Origin: Halosimplex litoreum
GTDB lineage: Archaea > Halobacteriota > Halobacteria > Halobacteriales > Haloarculaceae
DNA: 64,000 bases
Direction: 5' to 3'
NCBI RefSeq assembly: GCF_016065055.1
Contig: NZ_CP065856.1
Coordinates: 2,789,836-2,853,835, forward strand
Shown piece by piece: positions 42,784-51,954 of this stretch. The translations under genes were made by a program, and so were the position numbers. Positions within the stretch are counted from its first letter, which is position 1. The number at the start of each line of letters is the position of its first letter. The notes below the pieces were generated by a model, which saw only the letters and a list, made by a program, of their open reading frames with translations, made no database searches and was not told where the DNA came from.

Positions 42784-43233
42784 ATGCAGCCACGAGCGCT
42801 CGCGGGAGACGAACGCGCCATCGAGGGACTGCCTATCAGACTCGTCATCGCTCTGGTCGTCGGAGTCGCCAGTCTGAGCGTGATGATGAACACGCTCGGG
42901 GGGATCCAGACGCTGGGCGTCACCGAACTCGACGTGAAGCCGACGCCCGAAGTGATCGACGAGGCAAGCACCGACGTCGAAGTCGAAGTGGTCGGCCCGC
43001 AGGGCGACCGCGTCGCCAACGCGACCGTCGTCGCATCCGGCGGCACGGCAACGCTCGGCGCCGTCACGACGGCGCGGACGGACGCCAACGGGACCGCGAC
43101 GCTGTCGCTCTCGCCGTCGCTCGGGCCGAATCAGGACGAGGGGACGATACAGTTCGACGTGAAGCCGCCCGCCGGCGGACAGTACGCCGACGAGCGCGGG
43201 AACACGGAGGTACTGGTCGTGGCAGGGTCATAG
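42784..43233 (+). CDS. Membrane-anchored Ig-like domain protein (DUF7382-like)
   Basis: A 149-residue protein. A head with AIEGLPIRLVIALVVGVASL has one hydrophobic helix (about 18-38) like an archaeal pilin or N-terminal anchor. The rest (about 50-149) is a beta-sandwich with the carboxypeptidase-regulatory/Ig-like pattern (VEVEVVGPQGDRVANATVVAS, ARTDANGTATLSL). It would be exposed outside. Family name from memory; no function is known. Confidence 0.62.
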   Translation: MQPRALAGDERAIEGLPIRLVIALVVGVASLSVMMNTLGGIQTLGVTELDVKPTPEVIDEASTDVEVEVVGPQGDRVANATVVASGGTATLGAVTTARTDANGTATLSLSPSLGPNQDEGTIQFDVKPPAGGQYADERGNTEVLVVAGS

Positions 43234-43248
43234 GGTCACCGGACAGGC

Positions 43249-43995
43249 TCAGCGCCGGACGGCGTCGTCCCAGTCGATCCACTCCTGTTCCCAGCCGGTG
43301 CGGCCCTCGGCGTTGCGGCGGGCGAACTCGCGGTCCTCGCGGCGGGTGCGGTTGCGCTCGACCGTGTCGGCCTGTTCGCCCTCGACGAGCATCGGCTGGA
43401 AAGCGACGCCGCCGAGCCGTTCGGTGACCTCGCCGCCCTCGACGACGGCGATATGCTGCTCGCCGGCGCCGTGGGGCATGACCAGCCGGCCGTCTTCGGC
43501 GAGCTGGTCGACCAGCGCCGCGGGCGGGCTGACCGCCGCGGCCTCCAGCAGGATGCGGTCGAACGGCGCGTACTCGGGGAGCCCGTCGGCGCCGTCGCGG
43601 CGGTCGACGAGCACGCCGCCGTAGCCCGCTTCGGCGAGGTTCCCCCTCGCTTCGATCACCAACCGGCGCGTGATATCGATGGCGTGGACGTGTTCGGCGC
43701 CGGCGAGTTCCGCGACGACCGCGGCGGTGTACCCGACGCCAGCGCCGACGACGAGGGTCGAATCGCCCTCGCGCACCTCGAGCGCTTCGAGGAGTCGCGC
43801 GACGGTGCTCGGCGCGAGGACGCGGGTACCGAGGCGCTCGAACGGTCGGTCGGCGTAGGCGCCGCGGTCCTCGGCGACGAACGCCTCGCGGGGCACCTCG
43901 CGCATCGCGACGGAGAGGGCCTCGCTCCGGAGACAGCCTTTGCTCTCGTGTTCGAGGCTGTCGACCATGTCGTCGCGCAGTACCGCGGGATCCAT
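43249..43995 (-). CDS. pcm: Protein-L-isoaspartate O-methyltransferase-like protein
   Basis: A 248-residue class I methyltransferase. The head with LRSEALSVAMREVPREAFV is typical of PIMTs; motif I is STLVVGAGVGYTAAVVAEL and the post-motif HVHAIDI follows. The active-site region reads RVLAPSTVARLLEAL, which lacks the usual ISAPH of PIMT but keeps the Ser. A C-terminal extension rich in Arg/Glu (about 200-248) is not part of the catalytic core. It may repair isoaspartyl residues or be a paralogue with another substrate. Confidence 0.8.
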   Translation of the reverse strand: MDPAVLRDDMVDSLEHESKGCLRSEALSVAMREVPREAFVAEDRGAYADRPFERLGTRVLAPSTVARLLEALEVREGDSTLVVGAGVGYTAAVVAELAGAEHVHAIDITRRLVIEARGNLAEAGYGGVLVDRRDGADGLPEYAPFDRILLEAAAVSPPAALVDQLAEDGRLVMPHGAGEQHIAVVEGGEVTERLGGVAFQPMLVEGEQADTVERNRTRREDREFARRNAEGRTGWEQEWIDWDDAVRR

Positions 43996-44152
43996 GCCGA
44001 TAGGTCGGGTCTCGACAGTTATGAATCACGCGGACCGGCCGCTCCGTCCGGGCGCCCGCGTGACGGCGGTCTCACGGACGTGGTCGTCGTCGATCCGACT
44101 GCGTTCGTCGAGGCGGTCGATCAGTCGCTGGCGGGCGGCCGCGACGTCCGCG

Positions 44153-44806
44153 CTACCACGCCGACCAGGCCGAGGAGGATTCGTCGCGAGCGTACAACCG
44201 GTTGATGTCCTTGGCGATGGCGCCGTCGCCGTCGAAGTCGAGCTTGTCGTAGTCGTAGCCGACGGCGTCGTCGCGGATGTGGATCCCCTCGATCGTGAAC
44301 TCCTCGCCGCCGAGTTCGTCGGTCTCGCCGACGACGAACTCGTAGTCACCGGGGACCTGAACGGTCAACGACTCCGTCTCGTCGTGGGTGCCGTCCTTTG
44401 GGTGTAGCGTCAGGTCGACGCTCACGTTGCCGACCGCACGGGTCCAGATGGTCCGCACGTCCTCGGCGCTGGCCTCCTCGACGCGCTGCTCGCCGTCGAG
44501 TTCGAGGCTGGTGATCCGGGCGGTCACGATGGCTTCCTCCGTGTCGAGGAGGAACTCCTCACCGACGGCGAGCCGTTCGCCCTCGGGTACGTCGGCGGTG
44601 GCGGTGAACGATTCGCCGTCCTGGGAGACCACCACGTCGCGCTCGTACTCGGTGGTCGATTCCAGCTGCTGCTTGTGAGTGTGGCCACAGTCGGTACAGC
44701 GGATCGTGGCGTGGCCGCCGCCGGTCGTGAGCACCTCGTGAACGGTCTCCAGCGAGGGCGAACACGACGGGCAGGCGACGGCGACCCGTTCTGCGGACTC
44801 GGTCAT
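44153..44806 (-). CDS. HVO_0476-family zinc-finger protein
   Basis: A 217-residue protein with an N-terminal zinc finger (CPSCSP and CTDCGH, about 12-44) and a beta-rich acidic rest with VGEEFLLDTEEAIVTARI and PGDYEFVVGETDELGGEEF. It matches the haloarchaeal HVO_0476 family. The N-terminal C4 finger suggests nucleic-acid binding. It lies upstream of the pcm gene on the same strand with a 157-nt gap. Function unknown. Confidence 0.75.
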   Translation of the reverse strand: MTESAERVAVACPSCSPSLETVHEVLTTGGGHATIRCTDCGHTHKQQLESTTEYERDVVVSQDGESFTATADVPEGERLAVGEEFLLDTEEAIVTARITSLELDGEQRVEEASAEDVRTIWTRAVGNVSVDLTLHPKDGTHDETESLTVQVPGDYEFVVGETDELGGEEFTIEGIHIRDDAVGYDYDKLDFDGDGAIAKDINRLYARDESSSAWSAW

Positions 44807-44971
44807 ACCCCGTCGTTGCCCCCCAGCGCGTAAAAGTCCGCTGAGTCGCTTCGCGAGGTGTCGCGAGGCCGAATCACCTCGTCGGACCGGGCGACGAAGG
44901 GACCGTCTTCGCCCACTGCGATCCCGGTACGAGGCGAATATTCACGATGTCTCGCGCCGAACGAATTCGAT

Positions 44972-45973
44972 ATGCAAACCGGAACGGAGCGTCGGCGCAC
45001 CGAGTGGGGGAGCGGACTCGGGGACGGGGAACGGTTGCAGCGACGTCGGATCGCCGTCTTCCTCGGCGTCACGTTCGGCGCCTCGTGGGCGACCGCCGGC
45101 GTCATCTACGCGCTGGGGGGTATCGGCGCCGGGCCGACGCTGGCGCTGGGGATCCCGCTGTGGCTGGTGTTGCTCGCCGGTCCGTACATGTGGGGCCCCG
45201 CCGTCGGCCACGTCGCGGCGCGGTGGCTCACCGACGAGGGGTTCGACCGCGGCGAGCTGTTGCTGCGCGTGCGGACGCGTCCGTTCCCGTGGATTCTGGG
45301 GTGGATCGGACCGCTGGTGTTGATCCTCGCCGGTGCGGCTCTCTACTTTCTGGTCTTCCCCGGGCGATTCGGCGGGATGGCCGCGGTCGTAGACCTGCTC
45401 GCGACGGTGGAGGCCCAGACTGGCCAGGAGATCCCCCTCTCACCGTCGGCGTTTCTCGCGGTGCAGATCGTCCAGGCGCTCGTGGCCGCGCCGCTTCTGA
45501 ACAGCGTCGCCACCTTCGGCGAGGAGTTCGGCTGGCGAGCCTACCTGCTGCCGAAACTCGCGCCGCTGGGCTGGCGGCGGGCGCTGGTCGTCCACGGTGT
45601 CGTCTGGGGCGTCTGGCACTGGCCGGTCATCGCGATGGGGTACAACTACGGCCTGGCCTACACCGCCGCGCCGTGGCTCGGGCTGGTCGCGATGACCGTC
45701 GCGACCGTGGGACTGGGGATATTTCTCGGCTGGATCACTCTTCGGAGCGGGAGTGTCTTCCCCGCGGTCGTCGGCCACGCGATGATCAACGGGAGCGCGG
45801 GTCTCGCGACGCTGTTCGCCACTGCCGTCCCCAACCCCGTCTTCGGGCCGACGCCCGTGGGCCTGATCGGCGTCGTCCCCTGGCTCGTCGTCGCCGCCGT
45901 CCTCTTCGTTCGGACCGACTGGCTCTATCCCAGCGAGACGGGACGGGCGAAATACGGGACCGAGAACGTCTGA
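44972..45973 (+). CDS. CPBP-family intramembrane glutamic protease
   Basis: A 333-residue protein with about eight hydrophobic helices and the three family motifs: FGEEFGWRAYL (EExxxR), VWGVWHWPVIAMG (FxxxH-type) and VGHAMINGSAG (HxxxN). These form the active site of CAAX/Rce1-like proteases. Bacterial members mature or inactivate small peptides. It stands alone, divergent from the HVO_0476 gene and convergent with the aminopeptidase. Confidence 0.88.
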   Translation: MQTGTERRRTEWGSGLGDGERLQRRRIAVFLGVTFGASWATAGVIYALGGIGAGPTLALGIPLWLVLLAGPYMWGPAVGHVAARWLTDEGFDRGELLLRVRTRPFPWILGWIGPLVLILAGAALYFLVFPGRFGGMAAVVDLLATVEAQTGQEIPLSPSAFLAVQIVQALVAAPLLNSVATFGEEFGWRAYLLPKLAPLGWRRALVVHGVVWGVWHWPVIAMGYNYGLAYTAAPWLGLVAMTVATVGLGIFLGWITLRSGSVFPAVVGHAMINGSAGLATLFATAVPNPVFGPTPVGLIGVVPWLVVAAVLFVRTDWLYPSETGRAKYGTENV

Positions 45974-45979
45974 GCCGAC

Positions 45980-46936
45980 TCACTCCGCGCTCGGCAGTTC
46001 GATCGCCTCGCCGTCCGCGTAGACGGTGGGACCCGTGATGATCCCGTCGAGGTGGATCGGGGCCGTCGTGTCGCCGCCGATGCCGTGGTCGTCGCCGATG
46101 GCGATGTGGACGGTCCCTGCGGCCTTCTCGTCCAGCAGCACGGACCCGACCAGGTCTTCGACGGCGAGGTTCGAGCCGATCCCGAGTTCGGCGAGGTTGT
46201 AGGCGTCCCGGCCGACCTCTTCGGCGGCTTCCTCCACGTCCGCCCGCACGGCGTCGTCGGAGATGTCGGTCACGTAGCCGTCTTCGACCTCGAACTCCAG
46301 GGTCTGTCCCTCGTCGAGCTTGCCGTGGGGCATCATCGTCCCGTCGACGACGAACCGGCCGTTTGCGTCCTCTGGGCTCGTGAAGATCTCGCCGGCCGGG
46401 AGGTTCGACATCTGGCCCGGGTCGTGGACGATCCCGGTGTCGAGCTGCCACGCTCGGTCGCCCAGGTCGAAGGTGATGTCCGTGCCGAGCTCGGTCGTCA
46501 CACGGACTTCCTCGGCACCGGCCACCTGGTCGAGCAGGCGCTCGGACTCGGCGGCGATCGATTCGTAGTCGGCGTCAAGTCCCATCAGGAAGACGCCGTC
46601 GGTGATCCCCGGGAGCGTGGCGACCCGGGCGCCGGCCTCGGTGGCGTCGGTGCGCGCCTCGGTGTGTGTGAGACTCTTCGTGGTCGGTGCGAGCACCACG
46701 TCGGCGCCGGCCATCGCGGCAGCGACGGGTTCGGGCGGCTCCTCACCGTGCTGGTCGCCCGGCGGGTAGCGGGCGATCACGGCGTCGTCGGTGACCTCGC
46801 TCGCGACGGCGTACAGCGCCTCGCCGATGGCCTGTCGCTTGTCGTCGGTGATCACCGCGCAGGACTCCCCGGATCCGAGGTCCATGCACTGTTTCACGGC
46901 GGTCTCGGCCGGCGCTCGCAGCGACGAATCGCTCAT
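45980..46936 (-). CDS. Aminopeptidase-like protein (M29/PepS type)
   Basis: A 318-residue protein related to leucyl aminopeptidases of family M29: GSGESCAVITDDKRQAIGEAL in the N-terminal part, then RVTTELGTDITFDLGDR, FTSPEDANGRFVVDGTMMP, and the C-terminal ELGIGSNLAVEDLVG and GDDHGIGGD with a His/Asp/Glu metal site. Residues DEKAAGTVHIAIGDDH and HLDGI fit the co-catalytic metal binding. Start at ATG 46936 was chosen as the in-frame extension lacks conserved sequence. Confidence 0.8.
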   Translation of the reverse strand: MSDSSLRAPAETAVKQCMDLGSGESCAVITDDKRQAIGEALYAVASEVTDDAVIARYPPGDQHGEEPPEPVAAAMAGADVVLAPTTKSLTHTEARTDATEAGARVATLPGITDGVFLMGLDADYESIAAESERLLDQVAGAEEVRVTTELGTDITFDLGDRAWQLDTGIVHDPGQMSNLPAGEIFTSPEDANGRFVVDGTMMPHGKLDEGQTLEFEVEDGYVTDISDDAVRADVEEAAEEVGRDAYNLAELGIGSNLAVEDLVGSVLLDEKAAGTVHIAIGDDHGIGGDTTAPIHLDGIITGPTVYADGEAIELPSAE

Positions 46937-47053
46937 ACGCGACTCGAAGCGCGGCCGGCTGTTAGGTCTTGTCCTCGCGGGAACCGCCGTCGGGCGAGGG
47001 TCCGCGCCGACCGCGTCGGTAGGTACAACGGCTGTTTGAGTCTCGCGAAGGGG

Positions 47054-47060
47054 TTTATAT
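47054..47060 (+). promoter_or_regulatory. Strong TATA box with no plus-strand gene after it
   Basis: TTTATAT, flanked by G-runs, on the plus strand. The transcription start would be near 47085, but no plus-strand gene follows; the next gene (mgsA) is on the opposite strand. Read on the minus strand it is TATATAA and could serve the aminopeptidase gene with a leader of roughly 90 nt. Confidence 0.45.
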
Positions 47061-47213
47061 AGGGGGTGCGTAGCAGGGAGTGCCTTCCGAACCCACCCCT
47101 GCCCGCTGTCGGCCCTCCACCTTCGCCCCGTCCCCGCTCTGTTCGGTTCCCGTTCCGGTTTCCGTACCGTCCTCGGTCGCGGCCAACCCATCCGGTCGCG
47201 ACCTCGTTCGCTC

Positions 47214-47600
47214 TCAGTCCATCGTCTCCGTGTCGGCGGCCAGTCCGTCGAGGAGGTACTCCGCTGTGGTTCGGGTCGTCGCCAGCGGCGTGTCGTGGAC
47301 GTCGCAGATCCGCAACAGGGCGCTGATGTCCGGTTCGTGGGGCTGGGCAGTCAGCGGGTCCCGGAGGAAGATGATCCCGTCGAGGCGGTCCTCGGCGACC
47401 TCGGCGGCGATCTGGGCGTCGCCACCGATCGGCCCCGACTCCTTCCGTTCGACGGCCAACCCCGTGGCTTCGGCCACTCGCTTGCCCGTCGTGCCGGTCC
47501 CGACCAGGTCGAACGTCGAGAGCAGCGACTCGTAGGTCTCGGCGAGGTCGATCATCTCGGACTTCTCGTCGTCGTGGGCGATCAGCGCCAGGCGCGTCAT
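47214..47600 (-). CDS. mgsA: Methylglyoxal synthase
   Basis: A 128-residue protein with LIAHDDEK (His9), [15 protein letters not shown] phosphate loop, catalytic [10 protein letters not shown] (Asp61), [11 protein letters not shown] (Asp81, His88) and the C-terminal YLLDGL. It converts dihydroxyacetone phosphate to methylglyoxal plus phosphate, a glycolytic bypass when phosphate is low. The usual length is 130-150, so it is complete. Haloarchaea carry this enzyme widely. Confidence 0.94.
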   Translation of the reverse strand: MTRLALIAHDDEKSEMIDLAETYESLLSTFDLVGTGTTGKRVAEATGLAVERKESGPIGGDAQIAAEVAEDRLDGIIFLRDPLTAQPHEPDISALLRICDVHDTPLATTRTTAEYLLDGLAADTETMD

Positions 47601-47708
47601 ACCGGCGAGTTCGCGCCCCGTCGGGTTAGGCTTGTCCCGGCGATTCGAACTCGTCGCGCCGCTATCGACACGGTCGCTCCGGATGCCGGTCGGCTCGCCG
47701 CTCGCGGC

Positions 47709-47993
47709 TCACTCGGCGTCGACGGTAACGTGGCCCCCGCCGTCGACGGTGACGTCGTGGTCCTCGACCGCGAACGTCAGCGAGTCGCCCTCGCCGTCGC
47801 CGTCGAGCACGGCCGCGATCTCGTCGAGGTCGACGTACGACTCGGCGTCGTCTATCTCGTCCGGGTCGATGTCTGTCGCGCCCGCGACGGCCGCGCGCAC
47901 GGCCTCGTCGATCGGTCGTGGACTGACCCACCCGTCGCTCTCGCTCTCGCCCTCCCCTGGGGCGAGTACGTACAGGTCCTCGCTGGCTGGCAT
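47709..47993 (-). CDS. HalOD1 output-domain protein
   Basis: A 94-residue protein with the HalOD1 pattern: WVSPRPIDEAVRAAVAGATD, IDPDEIDDAESYVDLDEIAAVL and a C-terminal two-strand SLTFAVEDHDVTVDGGGHVTV. HalOD1 domains occur alone or at the ends of haloarchaeal signalling proteins; their ligand is unknown. A TATATA box at 48015-48020 lies about 25 nt before the ATG. Confidence 0.82.
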   Translation of the reverse strand: MPASEDLYVLAPGEGESESDGWVSPRPIDEAVRAAVAGATDIDPDEIDDAESYVDLDEIAAVLDGDGEGDSLTFAVEDHDVTVDGGGHVTVDAE

Positions 47994-48477
47994 ACCCGTA
48001 CGTCTCCGGAACGGTATATAGTACTGCGACCGCGGTTTCACGCTCTGAAAGAACTGCTCCGGGCCGTCCCCCGGCTCGGAGCGACGACGGCACCGCCGAA
48101 GCGGGCGTCTTCGACGGCCCGGCCGGCGGACTCGCCGCTATCCGGAGGACTACACGACCTCGTCGGACGAACGGGTTACGGGCGAGTCGACGAGTCCGAG
48201 AGAAATCGGGGAACGCCCCGATACACCGGTGTTGGAGGCGTCGTCCGGAGGTTGGATGTCAGAGGCACGTTCCGGGTAGCTCCCCCCCAACACCGTTTGT
48301 ATCATTCTCTACACCTTCGATTAACCTTTCGGCCTGGTTGAACAAGCTTTCTTAAATGAAGGGCGGCGCCGCCGAGCTCGGTCGACGTGCCCGTGGCCGC
48401 AGAAAGCGCCTGACTGCGGGCGGGTCCAGTCCGAGAGGTAGCTTCGTCCCGAACCGTGTCGTCGAGGACTACCGGAG
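47994..48477. other. 484-nt intergenic region
   Basis: The left end holds the promoter of the HalOD1 gene. The remainder, downstream of the dUTPase-type gene, shows no gene that could be supported; a 47-codon open frame at 48356-48499 overlaps the end of that gene and lacks support. AT-rich sequence around 48300-48355 may be a terminator or promoter. Confidence 0.4.
48015..48020 (-). promoter_or_regulatory. Box A for the HalOD1 gene
   Basis: TATATA read on the minus strand about 25 nt before the ATG at 47993, consistent with a leaderless transcript. Confidence 0.6.
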
Positions 48478-48966
48478 TCACTCGATGCCCTCGCGGTGAT
48501 AGCTGCCGTCGTAGGTGGCGGCGTGGTTCGCCTCCGCGAGGACGAGCTGCGCGATCCTGGCACCGGCTTCGAGTTCGACGGGGTGGTACACCTCCAGCAA
48601 GCCCTCGCCACGGCCCTCGTAGCCGGCGTCCCAGACCGCGGTATCGAGCATGCAGGAGTTGCGCAGCAGCGACGACCGGGGGTAGAGGAAGCCCACGTGG
48701 CCCTCCGGGATCCGGACGGTGTCGGCGTAGCCGACGACGTAGCCCCCGGCGTCCAGGTGGTAGACCGCCGTCGCCTCGGGATCGTCCGCCCCTTCGTCGG
48801 GGTCGAGTTCGCGGCGTTCGCCGACGGTCTTGCCGTCGGTCCCGACCCGACCGGGGTCGACTTGCTCGTAGACGGCGCCGAGTCGCAGGTCGACACCGTT
48901 TGGCTGCACCTGTTCGTCGTCCACGTCGCCGAGGGCGTCGGCGACGAACCGCCCGCTCCTGAACAT
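48478..48966 (-). CDS. dut: dUTPase/dCTP deaminase family protein
   Basis: A 162-residue trimeric dUTPase-fold protein. VQPNGVDLRLGAVYEQ, YPRSSLLRNSCMLDTAVWDAGYEGRGEGLLEVYHPVE (split here in parts: YPRSSLLRNSCMLDTAV, WDAGYEGRG) and ARIAQLVLAEA are the conserved motifs. The usual haloarchaeal annotation is deoxyuridine triphosphate nucleotidohydrolase; the family also contains dCTP deaminases. It would keep uracil out of DNA and feed dTMP synthesis. The ATG at 48966 (MFRSGRFVADAL) is the conserved start. Confidence 0.88.
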   Translation of the reverse strand: MFRSGRFVADALGDVDDEQVQPNGVDLRLGAVYEQVDPGRVGTDGKTVGERRELDPDEGADDPEATAVYHLDAGGYVVGYADTVRIPEGHVGFLYPRSSLLRNSCMLDTAVWDAGYEGRGEGLLEVYHPVELEAGARIAQLVLAEANHAATYDGSYHREGIE

Positions 48967-49181
48967 ACCGGCCGTGGACCCCTCGCGCGCATAGCCGTTT
49001 CGCTCCGGCTGTGGCCGCCCACGGGCGCCGAGAGACGGCCCCCACGACCGACAGGCGACCAGCATCGTTCAGCGAAGCCGAACGCCTGACGGCGACGTTA
49101 GTCGTGACTGCGAACGACGATGGTCGAAATCGCAGGACGGCGAAGCCGTGACATCTGACAACACTCGCGTCGACTCGCGGG

Positions 49182-49188
49182 TTTTATA
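49182..49188 (+). promoter_or_regulatory. TATA box of the aconitase gene
   Basis: TTTTATA about 28-34 nt before ATG 49216, a strong box A that gives a leader of only a few nucleotides. Confidence 0.65.
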
Positions 49189-49215
49189 TCCGCTCGTGTG
49201 CCATTGTGGGACGTT

Positions 49216-51192
49216 ATGGGACAGACACTCACCGAAAAGATCCTCGACGACCACCTCGTCGAGGGCGAACTCGAGCCCGGCGAAGAGATCGGGATCGAGG
49301 TCGACCAGGTCCTCACCCAGGACACGACCGGAACGCTCGTCTGGCTACAGTTCGAGGCGCTCGAACTCGACGACGTCCAGACCGAAGTCGCGGCGCAGTA
49401 CTGCGACCACCAGACCTACCAGTTCGACTTCAAGAACACGGACGACCACCGCTTCCTGCGGTCGGCGGCGGGCAAGTTCGGCGCGCACTTCTCGCGGCCG
49501 GGCAACGGTATCTGTCACAACGTCCACAAGGAGAACTTCGCCGCGCCGGGCAAGACGATGCTCGGTTCGGACTCCCACACGCCGACGCCCGGTGGCATGG
49601 GCGAACTCGCCATCGGCGCCGGCGGCCTCGACGTCGCCGTCGCGATGGGCGGGGGCGCCTACTACATCGACATGCCGGAGGTCGTCAACGTCCGCCTCGA
49701 AGGTGAGCTCCCCGAGTGGGCCACCGCCAAGGACGTCATCCTCGAGCTGCTCCGTCGCCTCTCAGTGAAGGGCGGCGTCGGCAAGATCTTCGAGTACACC
49801 GGTCCCGGCGTCGAGAGCCTCTCGGTGCCCGAGCGGACGACCATCACCAACATGGGCACCGAACTCGGTGCCACCTCCTCGATCTTCCCGACCGACGAGC
49901 GCACTGAAGAATACCTCGAAGCGGTCGGCCGCGGCGAGGACTACGAGGAGGTCGCGCCCGACGAGGACGCCGAGTACCACGACGAGATCGTCGTCGACCT
50001 GTCGGATCTGGAACCGCTCATCGCCGAGCCGTCGATGCCCGACAACGTCGTGCCCGTCAGCGAGGTCGCCGGCACCGACGTCGACCAGGTCATGATCGGC
50101 TCCTGTACGAACGGTGCCTACGAGGACATCCTCCCGGCCGCGAAGATGCTGGAGGGTCGCGAGATCAACAAGACGACCGAGATGATCGTCGCGCCCGGCT
50201 CCAAGCAGGCCTCCGAGATGCTCGCCCGCGAGGGCTGGACCGCGGAGATGATGGCCGCCGGCGTCAACTTCTCCGAGGCGACCTGCGGCGCGTGTATCGG
50301 CAACGGTCACGTGCCCGCCTCCGATTCGGTCTCGCTGCGCACCTTCAACCGCAACTTCGAGGGTCGCTCCGGCATCGAGGACGACTCCGTCTACCTCTGC
50401 TCGCCCGAGGTCGCGACCGCCGCGGCGCTCAAAGGCGAGATCGTCGACCCGCGCGAGTTGGCCGACGAGATGGGCGACCTGGAGGACCCGGGCTTCGAAC
50501 TCGGCGACAACTACGTCGGCGTGAGCAACTCCGACCTCATCGCGCCCGACGAGGCCGTCGACGACGAGCTCATCAAGGGCCCCAACATCGGCGACGTGCC
50601 GCTGAAGGACCCGCTCCCGGCCGATCTTTCGGGCGACGTGCTGCTGAAGATGCCCGACAACATCACGACCGACCACATCAGCCCCGCAAACGCGGACGTG
50701 CTGATGTACCGGTCGAACATCCCGAAACTGTCGGAGTTCACGCTCACCCGCGTGGACGACACGTTCCCCGAGCGCGCCCTGGAGGCCGACGGCGGCCTCC
50801 TGCTCGCCGGTGAGAACTACGGCCAGGGTTCCTCGCGCGAGCACGCGGCCCTGTGCCCGATGTACCTCGGCATCGACGCCGTCCTCGCACAGAGCTTCGC
50901 CCGCATCCACAAGGCGAACCTCTTCAACTTCGGCATCGTCCCACTGACGATCGACGAGGACACCTACGAGGACATCGACCAGGGCGACTCCGTCGAGATC
51001 GTCGACGACGTCGCCGAGGCCGTCCGCTCCGGCGCCGAGGAGATCACCATCCGCGTCGACGACGACTGGGAGGCGACCGCCAACCTCGACGCCTCCGAAC
51101 GCGAACGGGAGATCCTCGCCGACGGCGGCAAGCTGACCCACGTCAAACAGCAGTACGAGTCCGGCGACGGCGCGGCCCACGCCGACGACTGA
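49216..51192 (+). CDS. acnA: Aconitate hydratase
   Basis: A 658-residue aconitase with the [4Fe-4S] ligands in GSCTNGAYEDI and TCGACIGNGH, substrate-binding SDSHTPTPGGMGEL, NITTDHISPA and the C-terminal swivel domain with GENYGQGSSREHAAL. It isomerises citrate to isocitrate in the TCA cycle. It is of the compact mitochondrial-like/AcnX-size type found in haloarchaea. The preceding TTTTATA box and short leader suggest constitutive, strong expression; a T6 run ends the transcript. Confidence 0.96.
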   Translation: MGQTLTEKILDDHLVEGELEPGEEIGIEVDQVLTQDTTGTLVWLQFEALELDDVQTEVAAQYCDHQTYQFDFKNTDDHRFLRSAAGKFGAHFSRPGNGICHNVHKENFAAPGKTMLGSDSHTPTPGGMGELAIGAGGLDVAVAMGGGAYYIDMPEVVNVRLEGELPEWATAKDVILELLRRLSVKGGVGKIFEYTGPGVESLSVPERTTITNMGTELGATSSIFPTDERTEEYLEAVGRGEDYEEVAPDEDAEYHDEIVVDLSDLEPLIAEPSMPDNVVPVSEVAGTDVDQVMIGSCTNGAYEDILPAAKMLEGREINKTTEMIVAPGSKQASEMLAREGWTAEMMAAGVNFSEATCGACIGNGHVPASDSVSLRTFNRNFEGRSGIEDDSVYLCSPEVATAAALKGEIVDPRELADEMGDLEDPGFELGDNYVGVSNSDLIAPDEAVDDELIKGPNIGDVPLKDPLPADLSGDVLLKMPDNITTDHISPANADVLMYRSNIPKLSEFTLTRVDDTFPERALEADGGLLLAGENYGQGSSREHAALCPMYLGIDAVLAQSFARIHKANLFNFGIVPLTIDEDTYEDIDQGDSVEIVDDVAEAVRSGAEEITIRVDDDWEATANLDASEREREILADGGKLTHVKQQYESGDGAAHADD

Positions 51193-51213
51193 TCGTCTCG
51201 ACGCACCTTCGGA

Positions 51214-51219
51214 TTTTTT
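51214..51219 (+). terminator. T-run after aconitase gene
   Basis: TTTTTT about 22 nt after the acnA stop, a typical archaeal termination tract. Confidence 0.5.
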
Positions 51220-51289
51220 CGCGGGCTGTCCGGTCAGCGTCCGCAACGGTGAGCCTGAGGTTCAAGTACGGTGACGAGCAAGTGAGCGT

Positions 51290-51571
51290 ATGAGCCAAGT
51301 CGCGAGGCGTATCGTCCGCGAACTCCACGACGAGCCCCATCTCGAAGGGCGACGGACGACAGTCCGGTTCGTCAAGACGCAGGTCGAGGATCGCGGACTC
51401 GACCCACGGACAGTCGCGGACCGCCACGACCTCGACGTGGCGGACGTGTACAGGGCGCTCACGTATTACCACGACAACCCGGCGGAGATGCGAACGGTAG
51501 AGCGCGAGCGCGAGGCAGCCGTCGAGGACCACCGACACCTGACGACGAACCCGGACGACGTTCGCGACTGA
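51290..51571 (+). CDS. DUF433-like antitoxin
   Basis: A 93-residue protein with helix-turn-helix-like pattern: VRFVKTQVEDRGLDPRTVADRH, then LDVADVYRALTYYHDNPAEM, characteristic of DUF433 antitoxins. It is directly upstream of a DUF5615 PIN-like gene; the stop shares one base with the next start. It would bind DNA and neutralise the partner. A TTCAAGTA box lies about 27 nt upstream. Confidence 0.85.
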   Translation: MSQVARRIVRELHDEPHLEGRRTTVRFVKTQVEDRGLDPRTVADRHDLDVADVYRALTYYHDNPAEMRTVEREREAAVEDHRHLTTNPDDVRD

Positions 51572-51912
51572 TGACGTATCGCCTGCTCGCCGACGAAAAC
51601 GTCGAGAAGGCCGCGATCCGATATCTCCGAAAACTCGGCCACGACGTCGAGTGGATCGGTGATGTGCCGGAGCTGGGCCTGGGAGCGACAGACGACGATA
51701 TCGCGACGTACGCCAGTGAGACGAACCGCCTCGTGCTGACCCAGGACGACGATTTCTTCACTGCGATCGATCTCGACCGGATCCCAGGTGTTCTCTTCCA
51801 GCGCGATCAGACGCTTTCGAGCAGCGAAGTCGGCGACGCCGTCCACGAGATGGCCGAGTATCTCGACCAGTCGGACGTGACGCTGGAGTACGTGAGTTGG
51901 AACTGGCTCTGA
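51571..51912 (+). CDS. DUF5615 PIN-like toxin (VapC-type)
   Basis: A 113-residue protein: MTYRLLADENVEKAAIRYLR with Asp at position 8, GHDVEWIG, DDDIATYASETNRLVLTQDDDFF with clustered Asp residues, and GVLFQRDQTLSSSEV. This is the DUF5615/Mut7-C branch of PIN-like domains, commonly paired with DUF433. The expected activity is RNase. A G-rich structure follows 42 nt after the stop. Confidence 0.88.
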   Translation: MTYRLLADENVEKAAIRYLRKLGHDVEWIGDVPELGLGATDDDIATYASETNRLVLTQDDDFFTAIDLDRIPGVLFQRDQTLSSSEVGDAVHEMAEYLDQSDVTLEYVSWNWL

Positions 51913-51954
51913 CGGTCTGAACTGCCGGTCGAACCACGGAAACGGAAAGAGAGT

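Noticed and set aside
47080-47535. Plus-strand frame downstream of the orphan TATA box
   Set aside because: It runs antisense to mgsA and is Ser/Pro/Arg-rich with no domain; a non-coding RNA is the more likely product if the promoter is used.
48356-48499. 47-codon plus-strand frame (MKGGAAELGRRARG)
   Set aside because: It overlaps the end of the dUTPase-type gene on the other strand, is basic, and has no recognisable family.
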